Source: Nitrososphaerales archaeon
GTDB lineage: Archaea > Thermoproteota > Nitrososphaeria > Nitrososphaerales > CADDZS01
Length of the DNA: 64,000 nt
Direction of reading: 5' to 3'
Assembly (NCBI GenBank): GCA_030041355.1
Contig: JASHNZ010000058.1
Location: 62,001-126,000, forward strand
Part shown: piece by piece, positions 60,259 through 64,000 of the stretch
Layout of the letters: each line of letters opens with the position of its first letter
Position numbering within the stretch: the first letter of the stretch is position 1
Notes under the pieces: model-generated
The model's database searches: none
Told to the model about the DNA's origin: nothing
Seen by the model: only the letters and a program-made list of their open reading frames with translations
Position numbers and translations under genes: made by a program

Positions 60259-61614
60259 TTAGACGTAGAGATTACCGGATTGGATATATCCAGAAGTACT
60301 TTCGTCTGGAGCGCCAATGCCGATGATGTAACCATGAGGGCCCGGATTTTGAACTACCGTGACTGAATAACCGAAACTTCCATCAGCCTGAGGATGGAGG
60401 CTAGCGTATGTCGAGATCAAAGCTCCTGTTTGGTCTCCAAAAGTGTAGGCTTGGCCTGCATCAGCAGTTCCGTTGACCTTTTCGCCGGGAGCTCCAACTC
60501 CGGCTGTCTGTGCGCTTAGCCAAACCGACCAGCCAAACTCTCCACCTCTTTGAGCGTAGGGATCCTTTAGAGTGTAGAGAAGCTTTCCTGTCGTCGCTAC
60601 GAAACCGTATGCGTTACCGGCTAAACTGAATCCTCCCGAGGTTTCTTTAGGCGCTCCCACAGCGACTATATTGTAAGTTAGCGAGACTGACCAGCCAAAC
60701 CACCCATTTGACTGAGCGTTCGGACTGCTGAGAGTAGAGATCAGAGTGCCAGTTTTCGGGTCGAAAACGTAGGCTTGACCAGCTCCGAGACTACCGTTTA
60801 CAGTTTGTCCCGGTGCTCCAACTACTACCAGGTTGGTGCTCGCGCGGCTGTTGTCGCTCATACCAACTGACTCACCAAAACGTCCGTTGGTTTGCGGACT
60901 AGGACTAGTAAGGGTCGTAATCAGCTTTCCATTTAGAGCATCAAAAACGTATGCACGCCCTGCTCCGACATTTCCATCTACAGTTTCGTTTGGTGCTCCA
61001 ACGATAACTAAGCTGCCACCGACTGTGACCGACCCACCAAACTGTCCCTCGTACTGGGCATTGGGACTGGCGAGAGTTCTCGCTACGGCACTTGTATTCG
61101 TGTTGAAGATGTATGCATGGCCGGCCCCGACAATTCCATCAACAGTTTCATTTGCAGCACCTACAACGAGCGTACATGCATCCAGCAAACACCAGCTATT
61201 AACCCAGATCGACCGACACGGTTTCCCGTCACATGCCGGACTGATCGCAACCGCCCGACCAAAATGCCCGAAAGCCTGCGGATTAGCGCTACTGAGATTG
61301 CTGAAGAGAGTTCCTAGCTTCGTGTTGAAAGTGTATACTTGGCCGGCTCCGACAAGTCCGTCAACAGTTTGGTTGGCGGACCCAACGACCATTAAATTAC
61401 CCGGGCTTGTGGCAACTGACTGGCCATAGTGTCCAAACGCCTGAATATCCGGGTCTGGAAAACTACGGATAGGCAAATTCACTCTGGCGGATTGTGTATT
61501 TGCTAAAGAAAAACCAGAAGAAGTGGAGATCACGAAAGGGGCGATCATCAAACCCATCGCAACAATGCTGAACAAAACAAAATTCCATGTTACGTAATGG
61601 GATCGCGGCTTCAT
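60259..61614 (-). CDS. Secreted FG-GAP-like beta-propeller protein
   Basis: A 451-residue protein. A signal or anchor helix occupies residues 12-35 (FVLFSIVAMGLMIAPFVIS). Seven repeats of about 55 residues follow, each with a GxFGxSV/A core (GHYGQSVA, GHFGRAVA, GQFGGSVT, GRFGESVG, GWFGWSVS, GEFGWSVW, GSFGYSVT) and a VVGAPxETVxG and GAGxAYVF strand. This matches a seven-bladed integrin-alpha-type propeller. It is likely a cell-surface or released binding protein. The last blade ends abruptly at GNLYV. Confidence 0.8.
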   Translation of the reverse strand: MKPRSHYVTWNFVLFSIVAMGLMIAPFVISTSSGFSLANTQSARVNLPIRSFPDPDIQAFGHYGQSVATSPGNLMVVGSANQTVDGLVGAGQVYTFNTKLGTLFSNLSSANPQAFGHFGRAVAISPACDGKPCRSIWVNSWCLLDACTLVVGAANETVDGIVGAGHAYIFNTNTSAVARTLASPNAQYEGQFGGSVTVGGSLVIVGAPNETVDGNVGAGRAYVFDALNGKLITTLTSPSPQTNGRFGESVGMSDNSRASTNLVVVGAPGQTVNGSLGAGQAYVFDPKTGTLISTLSSPNAQSNGWFGWSVSLTYNIVAVGAPKETSGGFSLAGNAYGFVATTGKLLYTLKDPYAQRGGEFGWSVWLSAQTAGVGAPGEKVNGTADAGQAYTFGDQTGALISTYASLHPQADGSFGYSVTVVQNPGPHGYIIGIGAPDESTSGYIQSGNLYV

Positions 61615-61994
61615 TCCTGTAACACCTTGACGCGAGTGAGCGAATTATAGGGCGATAATCTCTGTTGAAACCTCAAGTACAGAGCGAGTCTCTTTGTACC
61701 GCTCTATAAAAGGCAGACCACAAAGTGGCGTATATCGAGGTTCGATATGCTCTAAGACCAGTTTGAACGTCGAGGCATTGAGCGTGGACTTACTCACGGC
61801 TAGGAAATTTCCAAGTGACCCATATTTGGTCATGCTAGCCCACTGTTTTGCCAGTTTGGAGGCAACAAAGACTGTCCGCCTAGTCGAAAAAAGGATCAGA
61901 TTCAGGTTAATTTGAAAGGCCTTGCTATGCCCTAAACTAGGGCATTTTAATGAATGGAACGATCACGTGTGCTCAATACTTTGCTTACTAAGGA
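61615..61994. other. Spacer with one weak reading frame
   Basis: 380 bases between the propeller gene and the zinc-ribbon gene. A minus-strand ATG frame of 62 codons (61645-61833) begins MTKYGSLGNFLAVSKSTLNA and looks moderately protein-like, but no family or ribosome-binding site supports it. Nothing else is evident. Confidence 0.35.
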
Positions 61995-62120
61995 TCAATA
62001 GGCACAGTAGGTTTCTTCCCTTTTGGGATCAAATAGACAAGCTGGACATAGGCCCTCAATCTCATCCGACTCCAGCATGGGAGTGTATTCCTCGCCACAT
62101 CTTGCGCAAGTTGCCGGCAT
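61995..62120 (-). CDS. 41-residue zinc-ribbon protein
   Basis: ATG 62120 to TGA 61995 encodes MPATCARCGEEYTP followed by GLCPACLFDPKREETYC. The two CxxC pairs (C5/C8, C25/C28) form a classic zinc ribbon. It is too short for routine gene calling. It is divergent from the aIF1 gene. Function unknown. Confidence 0.6.
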   Translation of the reverse strand: MPATCARCGEEYTPMLESDEIEGLCPACLFDPKREETYCAY

Positions 62121-62299
62121 TTATTTTCAGAATTGTTTGAACATTGTTCCGATATTAAGTTTCGGTAGTGGAGATCAGACTTACTCGAAAAAGGCCTAGG
62201 CACAACGCTTTTATAATTTCAGAGGCCATTCCGGTTCAAGCATTGCGTAAGGTAACCGAAAGTATTTTTGTAAATGCATCTTCTGCGAGGCTTTGAGTT

Positions 62300-62608
62300 A
62301 TGGCAGAAGTATGCTCAACATGTGGTCTTCCTAAGGACCTTTGTGTATGCGAGGACTTGGAGAAGGAAGAAACTCGGATTGTTGTGAGGTTAGAGATGCG
62401 TAGGTTCAGGAAACCCACAACGATGGTGGAGGGGCTGAATCCGAAGCGTTCCGATTTAGAAAGAATAGCCCACGATCTGAAAAGTAAATTAGCTTGCGGA
62501 GGCACAGCGAAAGACGGATACATCCTACTCCAAGGCGACCACAGAGATGGCGTAAGGGATAGCTTAGTTGGAATGGGTTTCGCTGAAAGCTCTATTGAGG
62601 TTCAGTAA
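62300..62608 (+). CDS. Translation initiation factor aIF1 (SUI1)
   Basis: A 102-residue SUI1-domain protein that monitors start-codon selection on the 30S subunit. A short N-terminal cysteine cluster CSTCGLPKDLCVC precedes the SUI1 core: RFRKPTTMVEGLNP, LAHDLKSKLACGGTAKDG and LQGDHRDGVRDSLVGMGF. The start is ATG 62300. It is followed by a small zinc-ribbon gene. Confidence 0.95.
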   Translation: MAEVCSTCGLPKDLCVCEDLEKEETRIVVRLEMRRFRKPTTMVEGLNPKRSDLERIAHDLKSKLACGGTAKDGYILLQGDHRDGVRDSLVGMGFAESSIEVQ

Positions 62609-62643
62609 GAATTCGTGCTCTTCAAAGCAGGGGATAGGAGTAA

Positions 62644-62871
62644 TTGGAAGAGGAAAATACATTCCAGCTTGACGAAACCAAAATCCGCCTCAGACGAAGA
62701 AGCGTTAAAGGAAGACCGAAACTGTGCCCTCGCTGCCTCTCACAAATGCACCTGATAGGATTCATGTCGGGCTGGCTCATACCTGAAGAATACTTATGCG
62801 ACAACTGCGGCTACCATGGTCATGTTGCGTTCGAAGCGATACCTGAAAGTAAGGAAAAAAAGAAGAATTAG
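62644..62871 (+). CDS. Basic zinc-ribbon protein
   Basis: A 75-residue protein from TTG 62644. An Arg-rich segment (RLRRRSVKGRPKLCPRC) leads into cysteines C28, C31, C52 and C55 (CPRCLSQM, CDNCGYHG). The tail is Lys-rich. It lies 35 bases after aIF1 on the same strand, so a link to translation is possible. The 3' end is convergent with a minus-strand gene. Confidence 0.65.
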   Translation: MEEENTFQLDETKIRLRRRSVKGRPKLCPRCLSQMHLIGFMSGWLIPEEYLCDNCGYHGHVAFEAIPESKEKKKN

Positions 62872-62890
62872 CTTAACGCGAGTTTTGGCT

Positions 62891-63118
62891 TCAGGCTTTT
62901 TCTGTTGGCGCGAGCGAACCCTCGTGCTTCTCAGAAATGTTTTGGCGTCGTTTGGTCTTCCTTTTCTTTGCTCGATTATCTCTCCCAATACGTCTAGAGT
63001 CTTTGCTTTCCTTGGCTCTCTTTGATGCGCCAGGATCGTCCAGTTCTTCAGAATTGGCCATAGCATCCTCAATCGCTTTTCGAAATTCTTCACCCATTTG
63101 GTCCGTGAAATATGCCAT
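62891..63118 (-). CDS. Small highly charged protein
   Basis: A 75-residue protein. The N-terminal part MAYFTDQMGEEFRKAIEDAM is a probable amphipathic helix; the rest is Lys/Arg-rich (KRAKESKDSRRIGRDNRAKKRKTKRRQ) and likely disordered. The ATG shares one base with the thyX TAA, so translation is probably coupled. No family is recognised; nucleic-acid binding is plausible from charge. Confidence 0.55.
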   Translation of the reverse strand: MAYFTDQMGEEFRKAIEDAMANSEELDDPGASKRAKESKDSRRIGRDNRAKKRKTKRRQNISEKHEGSLAPTEKA

Positions 63119-63801
63119 TATACTTCAACGAGCTGACTGAATATCGTCGGTGCCACCTTCTTACACTCTTGGTACATTAGTTCGGCGAGCTCGCGAATTT
63201 CCCATTGCGCCTGAAGTGCGGTTCTTTGAAAGAAAAAATGCATCAGGGCACGTGCATTTGCGGTCATCACAATCTTTGTTCCGATTGACTGAGGTAAGAC
63301 GAACCTTGCATCTTCCTTAGGAATGTCGAGTTCTTTCAGTTTCTTGAATGTCTCGATTGAATTCTTCAGAAGTTCATCATAGATCTTCAGTGCAGCGGGA
63401 TTGGATTGTATAGTGTGTGGGATTATGAAATCCTCTTTTTCCACGGCGCTGAAGCGCTGGCTCTCTTGATCGTAGCTTGCTATTCTATGTCTAACCAGCT
63501 GGTGCGTGAGCACCCGACTAACTCCTTCGATTTCGAACATAAAGACCGCGTGTTCGATGACATCGAAAGTCTTGTCGCGGATCGCTTTCGCAATCAGCTC
63601 CCTTTCGTATCCTGGTTTGGACAAAATCTCTTTTTCCAGTTCCTCTATGGGTTTGGAGCTATAACATCGGCGCATCGCTAGCGCTACGGTCAATTCGGGA
63701 TTCGGAGTGGACCACAAAAGCTTGACACGCATGTCACGAGCAGAGCTAATCAGAAAGTCAAAAAGGCTTTGCCTTAGGGAGAGGTAATCTTTTTCAGCCA
63801 A
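63118..63801 (-). CDS. thyX: FAD-dependent thymidylate synthase
   Basis: Makes dTMP from dUMP with methylene-tetrahydrofolate and FAD; 227 residues. The ThyX motif RHRxxSxxxxSQR is RHRIASYDQESQR at residues 104-116, preceded by FEIEGVSRVLTHQLV. The C-terminal block ARALMHFFFQRTALQAQWEIRELA is typical. The start is ATG 63801. The small charged protein gene follows with a one-base overlap. Confidence 0.95.
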   Translation of the reverse strand: MAEKDYLSLRQSLFDFLISSARDMRVKLLWSTPNPELTVALAMRRCYSSKPIEELEKEILSKPGYERELIAKAIRDKTFDVIEHAVFMFEIEGVSRVLTHQLVRHRIASYDQESQRFSAVEKEDFIIPHTIQSNPAALKIYDELLKNSIETFKKLKELDIPKEDARFVLPQSIGTKIVMTANARALMHFFFQRTALQAQWEIRELAELMYQECKKVAPTIFSQLVEV

Positions 63802-63885
63802 GAGAAGCTCGAAGGCTCAACGCGGAAATTAGAGCCCTTGGCGAATAATCGCTTTCAATAATTCGAAAAAATCATGCGATCCTAA

Positions 63886-64000
63886 ATGCCTTTCTCCAGA
63901 AACACTCACTATTTGGCTTTAGTTTTTGGGATCATTTTGATTCTTCTAATAGCCATGACATTCATTACTTTCGCGTTTGGAGCCTACACGGTCTACAATC
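63886..64000 (+). CDS. Start of a membrane protein (3' end beyond window)
   Basis: ATG 63886 opens a frame that runs to the window end: MPFSRNTHYLALVFGIIL, continuing as a long hydrophobic helix (ILIAMTFITFAFGAY). Only 38 codons are visible. It is divergent from thyX. Probably an exported or membrane protein. Confidence 0.5.
   Translation, partial: MPFSRNTHYLALVFGIILILLIAMTFITFAFGAYTVYN

Noticed and set aside
60833-61429. 198-codon plus-strand frame over the beta-propeller gene
   Set aside because: It is a shadow of the regular repeats on the other strand; the minus-strand protein has signal and blade motifs.

Overview
The window is chromosomal DNA from an archaeon, most likely of the Thaumarchaeota (Nitrososphaeria) or a close TACK relative. 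The evidence is archaeal-type proteasome alpha, aRF1, aIF1 and RNase P Rpp21, the eukaryote-like ribosomal proteins S17e, S19e, L31e and L39e, archaeal-type Leu, Ala and Val tRNA synthetases, a LysW-dependent lysine operon, a degenerate thaumarchaeal-style FtsZ homologue, and tRNA genes with several introns. No rRNA, CRISPR array, insertion sequence or prophage was seen. No ammonia-oxidation genes are present. The split glycine decarboxylase and a complete branched-chain amino-acid ABC transporter suggest heterotrophic use of amino acids, but this is inference.

Layout. 1-9.0 kb: psmA (cut by the window edge), a DUF371 gene, leuS, alaS and a large exported membrane protein. 9.2-14.1 kb: gcvPA-gcvPB, then rnp4, rps19e, PDCD5, rpl39e and rpl31e. 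14.1-22.3 kb, minus strand: prf1-valS-methylthiotransferase-FtsZ-like-ASCH-like, preceded by dinB. 22.3-29.2 kb: a UPF0182-like membrane protein, pyrH, a tRNA-Leu(CAA) apparently interrupted by three introns, and small accessory genes. 29.3-39.6 kb: one long plus-strand operon for lysine synthesis on the LysW carrier (lysY-Z-J-M-S-W-X-K-T-U and homoisocitrate dehydrogenase), with its own Lrp-type regulator and a zinc-ribbon gene at the end. 39.8-43.6 kb: glmM, thiL and a second phosphohexomutase. 43.6-45.4 kb: tRNA-Thr(CGT) and AT-rich membrane or exported proteins. 45.4-50.5 kb: the liv transporter in two divergent halves. 50.5-52.8 kb: largely non-coding, with a peroxiredoxin and an intron-bearing tRNA-Leu(GAG). 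53-58.5 kb: TatD, S17e, then a tight run of SerK-like kinase, MoaD/ThiS-like protein, phosphoribosyltransferase and Cgi121 facing Sua5, a 29-residue acidic mini-protein and triosephosphate isomerase. 58.5-64 kb: a zinc dehydrogenase, a secreted seven-repeat beta-propeller, several small zinc ribbons, aIF1 and thyX.

Links between genes. Three enzymes of tRNA position-37 modification (Sua5, Cgi121, methylthiotransferase) share the window with three synthetases, a release factor, an RNase P subunit and heavily interrupted tRNA genes. The least ordinary features are the multi-intron tRNA-Leu genes, the FtsZ homologue with altered catalytic loops, a ubiquitin-like protein whose Gly-Gly is followed by three residues and so would need processing, and two conserved genes (livF, tpiA) with no ATG, GTG or TTG at their expected starts. 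Each of those two has an ACG at or near the expected position.
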